Source: Inconstantimicrobium porci
Lineage (GTDB): Bacteria; Bacillota; Clostridia; Clostridiales; Clostridiaceae
DNA: 64,000 nt
NCBI RefSeq assembly: GCF_009696465.1
Contig: NZ_VULX01000010.1
Location: 1-64,000 of the forward strand
Direction: 5' to 3'
Shown here one piece after another: positions 25,883-34,473 of this stretch (position 1 is its first letter; every line of letters begins with the position of its first letter). The notes below the pieces were generated by a model, which did not search any database, had not been told where the DNA came from, and saw only the letters and a list, made by a program, of their open reading frames with translations. The position numbers and the translations under genes are program-made.

Positions 25883-26691
25883 ATTTTGTACTCCTTATAA
25901 AGACCTACTACCAACTGCTCAGTAGTTATATCCTTAAGGCCATTTTTAACTTCAAATTCTTCTTTGAGCTTATTTAGGTTTCCGTCTAAAAGAAGTTTTC
26001 CTTTACCAATAAGTATTATTCTGTTTGTCAGTGCTTCAATATCCTGAGTATCATGTGTTGTTAGAATTACTGTAGTTTTTCTTTCCTTATTTATTTTATT
26101 AATAAAGTCTCTTACAGCTATTTTAGAAACGGCATCAAGGCCAATTGTAGGTTCATCAAGGAATAAAATCTTGGGACTATGTAATAAAGACGCCACTATC
26201 TCACATCTCATTCTTTGTCCAAGACTTAACTGCCTAGTCGGCATTTTAAGAAGTTCTTCAATATCAATCATATCAGTCATCATTTTTAATGTTTCTTTGA
26301 ATTCTTTATCGGGAATTTTGTAGATCTGCTTTAATAAATCATAGGAATCTGAAACAGCTATATCCCACCACAGCTGACTTCTTTGTCCAAATACTACACC
26401 GATGTCTTTAACATAGATTTTTCTGTCCTTCCAGGGAACTTTACCATTAATAATGCAGTTTCCGCTGTCTGGATAAAGAATTCCACTCATAATCTTAATG
26501 CTTGTACTCTTTCCAGCACCATTAGGACCAATATATCCTACCATTTCCCCTTCATCAATATGAAAAGAAATATCATTCAGCGCATTTACCGTTTCATATT
26601 CTCTCTTCACAAACGATTTAATGGAGCTTACCAATCCAGAATTCTTCTTGTGGATCTTAAATGTTTTTGTAACATTCTTCATTTCAATCAT
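25879..26691 (-). CDS. ABC transporter ATP-binding protein
   Basis: A 270-aa ATPase with Walker A GPNGAGKSTSIK, Q-loop region VVFGQRSQLWWD, signature LSLGQRMRCEI, Walker B ILFLDEPTIGLD and switch TTHDTQDIE. The WWD after the Q-loop and the N-terminal YETVNALNDISFHIDEGEMV are typical of the ATPases paired with ABC2_membrane_6 permeases. It is the first gene of the exporter operon, with GAGGTGAGTCT before the ATG. Confidence 0.92.
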   Translation of the reverse strand: MIEMKNVTKTFKIHKKNSGLVSSIKSFVKREYETVNALNDISFHIDEGEMVGYIGPNGAGKSTSIKIMSGILYPDSGNCIINGKVPWKDRKIYVKDIGVVFGQRSQLWWDIAVSDSYDLLKQIYKIPDKEFKETLKMMTDMIDIEELLKMPTRQLSLGQRMRCEIVASLLHSPKILFLDEPTIGLDAVSKIAVRDFINKINKERKTTVILTTHDTQDIEALTNRIILIGKGKLLLDGNLNKLKEEFEVKNGLKDITTEQLVVGLYKEYKI

Positions 26692-27074
26692 AGACTCACC
26701 TCATATTCTATTTTTATTTGTTATCATACTACTTTAATTTAAATAAGATAAACATCAAATAAAAATATGAATTAATAAAGCAGCTTTAGCAATTAAGGAT
26801 GGAATTGCATTCATCAATCCCACAGAATGCTTGGCGGAAAATCCTCCAATAAAATTAAAAATACTTAAGCTTTGCAAGAGTATCTCTTTCCTTTATTCAT
26901 TAATCTTCATTCTGCTTTCATCATTATCTCATCCATCTAAATCAAAGTAATTTGTATATTATACTATTATATTAAATATTTCTCAATACAGTAATAAAAT
27001 ATATTTTTTGTGTATATTTATTATATTTAATGTCAATAATCACAATAAAGAAGATGAAAGGAAGGTTTTTAAAT
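26692..27074. other. Divergent intergenic region
   Basis: Holds a small mosaic hairpin cassette (GGAATTGCATT ... AATCCCAC ... GGAAAATCCTCC, 26800-26850) and AT-rich promoter-like DNA ahead of the LysM gene. No ORF. Confidence 0.4.
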
Positions 27075-27716
27075 ATGAATAAAAAAGCAATTTCAATGGT
27101 TGCTGCAATATTAGGAACAGCTGCGGTATGCACTTACATACTCTTACCTAGAAAAGATGCAACTGTTAAATCTGCAGACAATACTAAACAGATAGCTGAT
27201 AACAACAAAGTACAATCTACTAATCAGGAGGGAGAAAATACTGCACCAAATTCTCAAAATAAAGATACAACAAATGTAGCTCCAAATGCATATAAAGAAA
27301 AGGTATCTGCAAAAAATACAGATTCAAAGCTAGCATCACTGACACTAGCTGATTATGCTAAGTCATTAAAGTGTACTGATTACACTGTTAAGATGGGAGA
27401 TACAATTGACTCTTTGAGCAAGAAGTACACAGGACACTGCAATTTAAACACAGTTAAGAATTTATTATGCCTTGTTAATAATAAGAAAAGTTCAGATGAC
27501 TTAATTGTTGGTTCAACTTTTAAGATTCCTGAAACAGCTTTAACTTCAGGTACACTACACAAAGTAGCAAAAAATGATACATGGTATAAGCTTGCAAAGC
27601 AGTATTATAAGAATTACAAGGTTGAAGATGTAGAAAAGTTTATATGCAGCTTAAATGATATGAAGAATAATACTCTTGTACTTGATACAACTGTATATCT
27701 TCCAAATATACAGTAG
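27075..27716 (+). CDS. Secreted/anchored protein with two LysM-like domains
   Basis: A 213-aa protein starting at ATG 27075 (GAAAGGAAGG upstream). It has an N-terminal hydrophobic segment (ISMVAAILGTAAVCTYILL), then a ~70-residue Asn/Thr/Lys-rich linker. Two LysM-like modules follow: CTDYTVKMGDTIDSLSKKYT ... VGSTFKIP and GTLHKVAKNDTWYKLAKQYY ... DTTVYLPNIQ. LysM domains bind peptidoglycan GlcNAc, so the protein probably sits at the cell wall. No catalytic domain is present. A strong hairpin follows. Confidence 0.82.
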   Translation: MNKKAISMVAAILGTAAVCTYILLPRKDATVKSADNTKQIADNNKVQSTNQEGENTAPNSQNKDTTNVAPNAYKEKVSAKNTDSKLASLTLADYAKSLKCTDYTVKMGDTIDSLSKKYTGHCNLNTVKNLLCLVNNKKSSDDLIVGSTFKIPETALTSGTLHKVAKNDTWYKLAKQYYKNYKVEDVEKFICSLNDMKNNTLVLDTTVYLPNIQ

Positions 27717-27762
27717 AAATTATATCTTGCTATTTGCATAAACACATAATTTTGTCCACCAA

Positions 27763-27798
27763 AAAAGCTATGCTGGGAATTATCCTGGCATAGCTTTT
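27763..27798 (+). terminator. Terminator after the LysM gene
   Basis: Stem AAAAGCTATGC / GCATAGCTTTT (11 bp) with an inner GGAATTATCC loop; can act in both directions. Confidence 0.75.
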
Positions 27799-27905
27799 AC
27801 ATATTAAAATATTAAATTACTAAGTAATTTTAGTATTACAGTATTTTTATATCCTATTCTCTACTCTCTTAGTTCTTATCTCTTATCTAAATTAGTGACC
27901 AACGC

Positions 27906-28871
27906 TTATAAAACTAAAAATAAAACATAGCAAAGTAATATTCCTGCAAATGATGAAATGACAAGTGCCTTATTTTTCATCTTATCTTTGAATGTAAGAA
28001 GCAGAAGCATAAATATGTTGGCTAAAAGACCAAAGAACACTAAGTTCTGTGTCTGATGATCTGCGAAACTATATATGCTTCCCTTAACATATAAAACGTC
28101 TACGACAAATAAGATAAAGAAATTAAAGATACTGCTTCCCACAATATTTCCTATTGCCACATTGAAGTTTTTCATCTTGAACAATGACACTGAAGAACTT
28201 AGCTCAGGAAGAGAAGTAGCAATTCCAAGGAATAGAGCTCCTGCAAGACCTGCTCCAAGATTTAATTCTGCTGCTATCTTATCTGTAACATTCGTAATCA
28301 TGATACTCGATACTATAAGACAGATACTTGCTAAAACAAACCTAAACGCAATTTGTTTTGTCGTAAGACTGCTGTCTATAGCTACTTCTTCATCAGCCTC
28401 TGCAGAATTGTCATCTGAAGACATATACTTAATGCTAAAAATATAACATACAAGAATGATAATTGATGTTATAGCAACCGTAGCAATCTCTATATTAAGA
28501 ATACCGAATACGTTAAGTAAAAGCACTATATATACTATTAAAACAAAAATTGTTGTCTTTGCATGACTGCTGCCTATTCTACTATTTAATAATGATTTTG
28601 CAGTAAATAAGCCTAGTACTCCTATAATCGCAAGGTTGAATAAATTACTGCCTAGAATGTTTCCAAGGCAGAGACTTGGATTCTTAAGCCATACAGTAGC
28701 AGATATGCTTGTAAGCAGTTCTGGTAGCGATGTTACTGCTGAAAGTATAATACCTCCTATTAATGCTCCTGAGATATTTGTAGTTTTATCAATTAAATCC
28801 ACGTATTTAGCAAGCTTAATTGATAGGAAGACTACAAGTACTGCCAAGATTATATACTCTATATAAATCAT
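27906..28871 (-). CDS. Calcium/sodium antiporter (CaCA family, YrbG-like)
   Basis: A 321-aa protein with ten helices and two inverted alpha-repeats, each with the ion-binding signature: GGIILSAVTSLPELLTSISA near residue 40 and GLAGALFLGIATSLPELSSS near 210, with GNILGSNLFNLAI and GNIVGSSIFNFFI following. It exchanges Ca2+ (or a related cation) for Na+ or H+ across the membrane. It is transcribed alone, with GGAGGGATATT before the ATG. Confidence 0.93.
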   Translation of the reverse strand: MIYIEYIILAVLVVFLSIKLAKYVDLIDKTTNISGALIGGIILSAVTSLPELLTSISATVWLKNPSLCLGNILGSNLFNLAIIGVLGLFTAKSLLNSRIGSSHAKTTIFVLIVYIVLLLNVFGILNIEIATVAITSIIILVCYIFSIKYMSSDDNSAEADEEVAIDSSLTTKQIAFRFVLASICLIVSSIMITNVTDKIAAELNLGAGLAGALFLGIATSLPELSSSVSLFKMKNFNVAIGNIVGSSIFNFFILFVVDVLYVKGSIYSFADHQTQNLVFFGLLANIFMLLLLTFKDKMKNKALVISSFAGILLCYVLFLVL

Positions 28872-29013
28872 AATATCCCTCCATACTTTATATTTTGACT
28901 ATATTTCACTGTAATATTGTATCAATATTACCACAAATTCTTTTATTGATACAACTTATTTTAAGATTTATTTCATATGTATCTTATTATATAGGTTTAA
29001 TAGCAAAAGAAAA

Positions 29014-29044
29014 TTTCCACTTAGTAACGTAAGATTACGGACAG
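29014..29044 (+). repeat. Iteron, isolated copy
   Basis: Matches the 31-bp iteron frame TTTCCACTTAGTAACGTA ... CGGACAG. It lies on the far side of the 365-aa rep-type gene from the main cluster. Confidence 0.8.
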
Positions 29045-29253
29045 GTACAAAATTATCTTAGTTTATTTCTTATCTTACAATTTATATTCTTATCTTTCTA
29101 TTTATTTATTATCATACAGTTTATTATATTTACTTACAGTTTATCGTCAGCGTAAAATCTACTCTAAGCAAGCATCCATCAAGGATTACACGGTTTTTAT
29201 TTTTAAACAGCTTTTTCGCATTTTTGACGAAGGTACAAATTATTTTGATGAAG

Positions 29254-29262
29254 TTATCCACA
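29254..29262 (+). promoter_or_regulatory. DnaA box
   Basis: Exact TTATCCACA. Confidence 0.7.
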
Positions 29263-29318
29263 ATTTTGACAACTAGAATATTTCTTTAAATAACTTTACA
29301 TGAAAATGGACAGTAAAT

Positions 29319-29497
29319 GTAACTGTATTTTTAGTATTTGTAATTTCATTAAATTTATTTGTAAAGTTGTTTATCTATTTTGTAAAAGTATTTAATATAT
29401 ATCCAAAGTTGTTAAATCATTTTGAAAAGTTATTTAGATATAATGTAAAGTTATAAAATTATTTTGTAAAGGTGTTAAAATGCAATGTAAAGTTGTT
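29319..29497 (+). repeat. Array of GTAAAGTTGT repeats with 21-bp period
   Basis: Copies of GTAAAGTTGT or close variants start at 29361, 29382, 29403, 29424, 29444, 29466 and 29487; two weaker ones lie at 29319 and 29340. The spacing is 20-22, almost always 21 bases, which is two helix turns, so a protein could line up on one DNA face. Sequence between the copies is A/T filler. This set is unrelated to the 31-bp iterons. Confidence 0.8.
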
Positions 29498-29665
29498 TAA
29501 AAATTTATTTGGTAGGGTGCTTTTGATGAAATCATATGTGGAATTAGTATAAATAAAAAAAAGAATATGAATTTGCATTCATATTCTTAAAAAAAGCTAT
29601 ATTTATTGTTTTTTTGCTAACCACAAAAAGCCCTAGTGATTTTTACGAAAAAATCAAGGGCTGCA

Positions 29666-30763
29666 TTAGAATAAAGATAATGATTTTTCAATATCATATG
29701 AGATATCTTCGTTAACGTTATTATCAATATATTCCATGAAGTATTCGCCAACCTCGTACTTTTTAACATTTTCTAATGAGATTGATGATTTAAACTGTCT
29801 ATATTCTTTTACTACGGCTTTTACAACAGCTGCAGCGTATGCTGGAAGAGATTTAATGTTTTCTCTGCTGTGGTAAACCTGAATTGCTCTGTATTTATTA
29901 ACGATAAGCTGGACAACTCTCTCTTTGATGAACCATTCCTTAATATTCGAAATAGCTCTTACAAAATGCATAACTAGTTTCTTTGATAAAGTAACTTCTG
30001 CAAATTTAAGCTTATCCATTATCATATTGTATTCTTTAATGTTTGCAAGCTTAACAAGCTCAATAGTATCTTCTTCTAGTTTTCTTGTATCCAGTGATGG
30101 ACAGTAGAAGGAGAATTTGAACTTCTTGTTTCTGTCTGGAGAATAATCTCTCTGTCTAAAGTCTTCAGATGTATCTTTAAACAGATCTGAGTATTTATTC
30201 AGCAGTTTTTCAATTGTATATTTTGCATAATATCTGCATTTAGTCTTTAAGACCTTTAGCCAGCCACTGTTATGCTTTAAAAGATTCATTGAGAATCCAT
30301 TATGGAATTCTGATGCTTTTGAGTCAGATAGCTGTGCCATGTACACAATAAGCCTTTTTTCTCTGGCTTTCATATTACTAAATTCGTCTGTGAAGAAGAA
30401 ACTTCTGATCTTTGTATAACCAGTAAAAGCATTATCTTGTAGCGTTATTGCATTGTCAGCTGACTTTGTCATGTTCTCCATGTCATTAAGAGTCCATGCA
30501 CCTATAGTGTTGTCGTATGATATGATCTTCTTTTCTATAAGTGTATTTAGACAGTTAAATACTGTCTTGTATGACGCTTTTACATATCTGTTTCTAATTA
30601 AAGATATAAGATCAGCTTTTGAATCACTATAATTCTGTATAATGTACTTTGAATTTACTTCGCTAGATATATGCACTAATGCCATATATGTGTCTAGTAT
30701 GTAATATTCATTGCAGCTATACAATATAGTAGATAAATGTGAGTTATACATCTTAGTTGCCAT
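29666..30763 (-). CDS. Putative plasmid replication protein (365 aa)
   Basis: A basic, soluble 365-aa protein with no family I can name with certainty. The N-terminal ~110 residues (YYILDTYMALVHISSEVNSK, SYKTVFNCLNTLIEKKIISY) look like winged helix-turn-helix, as in Rep-type initiators. The middle is rich in Lys/Arg/Tyr (KCRYYAKYTIEKLLNKYSDL, RNKKFKFSFYCPS) and the C-terminal part is helical. It lies between two repeat arrays, directly downstream of the iteron cluster and DnaA boxes, which is where an initiator or its partner is expected. Function is inferred from this context. Confidence 0.6.
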   Translation of the reverse strand: MATKMYNSHLSTILYSCNEYYILDTYMALVHISSEVNSKYIIQNYSDSKADLISLIRNRYVKASYKTVFNCLNTLIEKKIISYDNTIGAWTLNDMENMTKSADNAITLQDNAFTGYTKIRSFFFTDEFSNMKAREKRLIVYMAQLSDSKASEFHNGFSMNLLKHNSGWLKVLKTKCRYYAKYTIEKLLNKYSDLFKDTSEDFRQRDYSPDRNKKFKFSFYCPSLDTRKLEEDTIELVKLANIKEYNMIMDKLKFAEVTLSKKLVMHFVRAISNIKEWFIKERVVQLIVNKYRAIQVYHSRENIKSLPAYAAAVVKAVVKEYRQFKSSISLENVKKYEVGEYFMEYIDNNVNEDISYDIEKSLSLF

Positions 30764-30836
30764 AGTCCTTCTTCACCTCCTTATAGTTCATTTCATATGA
30801 TAAAGTAAAAATCATCTTTGTGCAAAGAGCTCAAAA

Positions 30837-31457
30837 TTTCCACACAGTAACGTACTATTTTGGACAGCTGTCACGAAGTAATGCCACTTTGCAGAGTTTT
30901 TTCCACACAGTAACGTATATCATAGGACAGCTCTGCAAACTGTGTTATCCACAGGGGTACGAGCTAGTCAAAAGTTATCCACTGTGGATAAATTCTTAAA
31001 TTCATAAAATTTAAATTTTTTTTTCCACTCAGTAACGTACAGATTTGGACAGCTTCAAGGCAAAATGATTAAAATCATTAAAAATTCCACTGCGTAACGT
31101 ACAGATTTGGACAGATAGCCTTATTTTTTACACATATTGACATAAAAAAAAGTTAAAAAAAATATAAAAAAACGCTCAAAAAAGCATAAAACCCAATGAA
31201 TTTATAAAATTTTACGGTTTTTTCAATGATGTCATGCAAAATTTCCACACGGTAACGTAAATTCCTGGACAGTTTCCACACAGTAACGTAAGTTTTTGGA
31301 CAGTTTCCACTTAGTAACGTACATATCTGGACAGCTCCAGGAAAAGTGCATATATCCTTTAAAATTTCCACACAGTAACGTAAATTCTTGGACAGTTTCC
31401 ACACAGTAACGTAGATTCTTGGACAGCTTCCACACAGTAACGTAAGTTTCCGGACAG
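30837..31457 (+). repeat. Iteron cluster: ten 31-bp repeats
   Basis: Ten direct repeats of 31 bp start at 30837, 30900, 31022, 31084, 31242, 31273, 31304, 31365, 31396 and 31427. Several are exactly back to back (31242-31334 and 31365-31457). The shared parts are TTTCCACACAGTAACGTA at the left and TGGACAG at the right, with a variable six-base middle. All have the same orientation. This is the organisation of an iteron-controlled plasmid origin, where the initiator binds the repeats for firing and for copy control. Confidence 0.92.
30945..30991. promoter_or_regulatory. DnaA boxes in the origin
   Basis: TTATCCACA at 30945-30953; TTATCCACT at 30975-30983 facing an inverted perfect box (TGTGGATAA, 30983-30991), forming a DnaA-box palindrome. 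Placed between iterons 2 and 3. Confidence 0.8.
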
Positions 31458-31579
31458 CTCTCATAGTGTATATATGCAATAATTTAAAAATTGATAAAAA
31501 AAATAAAAAAAATACTGCAAAGCTGTTATTTTCAGTTTGACAGTATTTTTTTCAGTGCTATTTCTGTCTTTTTAATGAA

Positions 31580-33049
31580 TTATTCAATTCTTTTTAGATG
31601 ATTTCCTTCGATAACATTCTGTTTTTCGGAAACTGGAGTATTGATTCTTGCCAGTTCTATTGGTGAAAGTGGAATGTATTCTACTTCGAATGAGAATATC
31701 TTCTTGGCATAAGTAAAATCTTTAATTATAAGATTACTTTTCTTAAGTTCATCAAGAGCCTTTATAATTCTGTCTCTCTTTCTGTCCAGTCTTTTTGTAT
31801 TCCAGTATATCGCTGTTGAAAACTTTGAAAGATGGATTGTTTCATCATATCCTTCGTTTGTAATGCTTGCTTTATACCTTCTCTTCTGTAGCCATATTGC
31901 AAGCTGCTGGGCATCTCCACCCAATGAATTGAATATATCGCCATCATATTCTAGTGTACTCTTCTTGATTATCAGTTCTTTAAGTATGCTACCTAAATAA
32001 ACTCTTGCCATCTTTACACCATTGCTTACATAGATAGAACTTTCAAGAAGGATACCATTAACAGAGTTTCCTTCCAGGTTGTAGCTTAGCTTAGTACTAC
32101 CTAGCTTTGCTATTGAGTTTTCTACAGCTTCATAATTCTTAACCTGGTTTGACAAGCCAAGGTCAAGAACTATCTGATAGATACTTTTTTCAATTGGATC
32201 ACCTAACACTATCTTGTGGAAGTGAGTATAATAATAACTTATTATTTTTACATCAAGAGGGTTTAGGTATTTTACTGATTTAATCAGCGCTATCTGAGTA
32301 AGTAAGTCAGACACTTCACCTGAGTTACCACCTTCCTTTATCTGAATGTATGTCTTTTGCTCAAGCTGTAGAAGAAGTTTGTTCTGTTCATTTTCATCGA
32401 TCATTATATATCTGTCGATTGTCGAAGGAGTATCTATATTAGTTCGCTTATCAAGGTCTTTCTTTTGCTCTTCTGTTAAAAAAGACATCTTAGATGTTGT
32501 ATCAACAGGAATCTGCGATAATATTGTCGGGACTTTTGTAGTATTATCCTTTCTGCTTTCTTCTTCATAGCAAAGTTTTGAATAAACAACGATAATATCA
32601 TTTCTAAATGCACTCTTAAGTGCAACTTTATTCATAACTTTCAGCATTGGAAAATCAGTAAGCAGTGATTCTGTACTGTTTTTCCACTCTTCAAGAGGCT
32701 CAAGTTTATTTTTGATATATGTTTCAAGGTCTGTTGTTCCAAAGTAACTTTCAAATTTCTTTAGGGACAGCTTTTTGTTCAGTACTTTATTAAATTCACT
32801 TTTGGCAAATTCTATATCCTGCATATACTGAGATGATTTATCCCTTAGGATTTTATCAAGCCATCTTTTTTTAGTTTTTTTTACGTTTGAGAAAATATTT
32901 TTTAAAATAAGTTCTCGACCTTGGATATCATCTATGCTTGTTAAATCTGCTCTTAAACTGTCATAGAAAGAGTCAAAGTCTCTACCTAGGAGATTTTCAT
33001 AATTCACTTTAAATTTATCAAATAGTACTGTTCTAAAAATTTCACCCAT
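31580..33049 (-). CDS. Putative plasmid replication initiator (489 aa)
   Basis: A 489-aa protein. The N-terminal ~200 residues are charged and helical. The segment from ~230 to 470 has the look of two winged-helix domains, as in TrfA/Rep_3-type initiators (SVKYLNPLDVKIISYYYTHF; GDIFNSLGGDAQQLAIWLQK then RRYKASITNEGYD; RKRDRIIKALDELKKSNLII). The iteron cluster lies just downstream and its start has GAGGTAAGTTT. It is the best candidate for the iteron-binding protein. The assignment is from fold-like pattern and position, not from a clear family match. Confidence 0.6.
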   Translation of the reverse strand: MGEIFRTVLFDKFKVNYENLLGRDFDSFYDSLRADLTSIDDIQGRELILKNIFSNVKKTKKRWLDKILRDKSSQYMQDIEFAKSEFNKVLNKKLSLKKFESYFGTTDLETYIKNKLEPLEEWKNSTESLLTDFPMLKVMNKVALKSAFRNDIIVVYSKLCYEEESRKDNTTKVPTILSQIPVDTTSKMSFLTEEQKKDLDKRTNIDTPSTIDRYIMIDENEQNKLLLQLEQKTYIQIKEGGNSGEVSDLLTQIALIKSVKYLNPLDVKIISYYYTHFHKIVLGDPIEKSIYQIVLDLGLSNQVKNYEAVENSIAKLGSTKLSYNLEGNSVNGILLESSIYVSNGVKMARVYLGSILKELIIKKSTLEYDGDIFNSLGGDAQQLAIWLQKRRYKASITNEGYDETIHLSKFSTAIYWNTKRLDRKRDRIIKALDELKKSNLIIKDFTYAKKIFSFEVEYIPLSPIELARINTPVSEKQNVIEGNHLKRIE

Positions 33050-33131
33050 AAACTTACCTCTTAGATTAATAGATTTATTAATATTATATCATTTATTGTC
33101 TTGCTATAATAAATTATTTTTGTTTTTAGCG

Positions 33132-33165
33132 CAAAAAAAGGCTTCTGGAAATTAATCCAGAAGCT
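33132..33165 (-). terminator. Terminator of the DUF1659/DUF2922 pair
   Basis: 9-bp stem GCTTCTGGA / TCCAGAAGC, followed on the minus strand by CTTTTTTTG. Confidence 0.85.
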
Positions 33166-33175
33166 TGATTAATAA

Positions 33176-33394
33176 TTACTTAAAGTCATATTTTTCTGTA
33201 TTTTTACCTACAAGTTGTGCACTAGCTTTTGAAACAAGTGATCCCTTTGATGTAATGAAGATATCTTTTTCTATTATGGTGTCCATAAGAGCAGATATCT
33301 GTTCCTGTGAAATTTCAGATTTAACATCAGATATTCTGATAGCAGCTTTCTGCCCTTCTGATGTGACAAAATTCAATGTTAGTGAATATTCCAT
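33176..33394 (-). CDS. DUF2922 small protein
   Basis: A 72-aa protein (MEYSLTLNFVTSEGQKAAIR ... ISQEQISALMDTIIEKDIF) of the DUF2922 family, with the family's terminal SKASAQLVGKNTEKYDF. Its role is unknown. In many Firmicutes it is encoded immediately after a DUF1659 gene, exactly as here (32-base gap), and both are tiny soluble proteins. GGAGGAATAAC precedes the ATG. Confidence 0.88.
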   Translation of the reverse strand: MEYSLTLNFVTSEGQKAAIRISDVKSEISQEQISALMDTIIEKDIFITSKGSLVSKASAQLVGKNTEKYDFK

Positions 33395-33426
33395 CGTTAT
33401 TCCTCCTCCCTATATTATTTTTTTAA

Positions 33427-33651
33427 TTATTCATTGATTACTGCTGATGAGTCGTTAAGATAATAACCTTCTGCAGGCTGTAATAATACATTCTTTATAG
33501 CTTCTGCTACTGCATAGACATTATCAGATGGAGCATCAGTTTTTACATTTTTGAAGTTTTTCTTTGCATAAAGCTTCTTACCGTTTTTGTCAGTTCCCTT
33601 TTCAACTTCAATGCATAGAACTGTTGTTCTTAATACCTTCTTTACTGCCAT
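33427..33651 (-). CDS. DUF1659 small protein
   Basis: A 74-aa protein (MAVKKVLRTTVLCIEVEKGT ... FKNVKTDAPSDNVYAVAEAI) of the DUF1659 family, paired with DUF2922 downstream. AGGAGGTAATTTAAC precedes the ATG. Function is unknown. The pair ends in a clear terminator, so it is a two-gene unit. Confidence 0.88.
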   Translation of the reverse strand: MAVKKVLRTTVLCIEVEKGTDKNGKKLYAKKNFKNVKTDAPSDNVYAVAEAIKNVLLQPAEGYYLNDSSAVINE

Positions 33652-33729
33652 GTTAAATTACCTCCTTTTTTGTTCTTTCATCTTGTATATATGCGGGAGG
33701 AAAAAAAGTTGGTAAAAAAATATAAAAAT

Positions 33730-34035
33730 TTTTGAAGTAGGTTGAAGTGCAAAGATAGGGCACAGGTCACAGATAAGAGATAAGAACTAATAGAGAAGAG
33801 AAAAGGAGGAAACTCCATAACGGGAGTTTTGAGATAATAGCGTGGCTGGACAAGCTATTCTTCAACGTGGAATTGCGTTAGCAATCCCACAGGAGTTTTG
33901 GAGGATTTGCCTCCATAAAAATTAAGGAATCAGTAAGCATCGCGAACTGATTCCATCATGTTCTATTCGTTGTTCTCTAGTCACTATTCGTTGTAACTAG
34001 ATATTAAAATATTAATTCTAAATGAGTTATGATCT
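33730..34035. repeat. Intergenic mosaic of hairpin cassettes
   Basis: In order: a purine-rich word (33771-33808), AAACTCC/GGAGTTT hairpin (33810-33829), TGGAATTGC/GCAATCCCA (33868-33889), GGAGGATTTGCCTCC (33900-33914), GGAATCAGT/ACTGATTCC (33926-33954). Related cassettes recur at 44100-44290 and 55015-55175. No gene. Confidence 0.6.
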
Positions 34036-34470
34036 TTAATAATTCTTTTTTATTTGATTTATGAATTTAAATATTGTTGATGAGAGCATGATGCCAAATG
34101 CTATAGCACCGCCAATTGCTAAGGTGAAGGCTGCTTTTCTAAGTGCTTCATTAAAATTGCCCTGAACTATGTAATTTATTGTGCTGTAGGCTGTTATTCC
34201 TGGGACAAGTGGGAAAATGCCGGGTACATAAAACATTGAAGCAGGCGTTTTTTTAATTCTGGCCATTACTTCACTGTAGATATTAACAGCAAAGGCACCA
34301 AAGAATGAGCCTATTACTGTGCTGCCACTGTAATCAAGAGTAATGCTGTAGGCTATCCAGCCTAAAGCTCCCCCGATTCCTGTCCAAATAATTTTTTTTC
34401 TGTCGATGTTAAAAAGAATTACAGGAAATACACTGCCGAGAAAAGATAATATAGTCATTTTTAGTAACAT
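34036..34470 (-). CDS. Threonine/serine exporter, small subunit (ThrE C-terminal-like, DUF3815)
   Basis: A 144-aa protein with four to five helices: SFLGSVFPVILFNIDRKKII, WTGIGGALGWIAYSI, FFGAFAVNIYSEVMARIKK, PGIFPLVPGITAYSTI. This is the ThrE_2 (YjjB-like) half of a split ThrE exporter. Together with the upstream partner it likely exports an amino acid or small carboxylate. The two genes are three bases apart. Confidence 0.88.
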   Translation of the reverse strand: MLLKMTILSFLGSVFPVILFNIDRKKIIWTGIGGALGWIAYSITLDYSGSTVIGSFFGAFAVNIYSEVMARIKKTPASMFYVPGIFPLVPGITAYSTINYIVQGNFNEALRKAAFTLAIGGAIAFGIMLSSTIFKFINQIKKNY

Positions 34471-34473
34471 GTC

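Larger units (their letters stand above)
28872..29665. other. Origin-proximal non-coding region
   Basis: Contains a solitary 31-bp iteron (29014-29044), a DnaA box (29254-29262), and the 21-bp-period array (29319-29497). Near 29600-29660 a hairpin (AAGCCCT ... AGGGCT) probably ends the downstream rep-type gene. Confidence 0.7.
30764..31579. other. oriV: Putative replication origin
   Basis: An 816-base gene-free region with iterons, DnaA boxes and A/T-rich runs (for example 30998-31025 and 31120-31180) that could melt. It is flanked by two rep-type genes, both transcribed leftwards. ORFs within the iterons are by-products of the repeats. Confidence 0.8.

Noticed and set aside
29319-31457. CRISPR array
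   Set aside because: The repeats are either back to back or separated by uneven distances, and there are no unique spacers of constant length and no cas genes.
31153-31479. ORFs on the minus strand through the iterons (108 and 67 aa)
   Set aside because: They are made only of repeated iteron sequence (CGNCPK/VWKLSKNLRY-type repeats) and have no ribosome binding site; the repeats are DNA sites, not genes.
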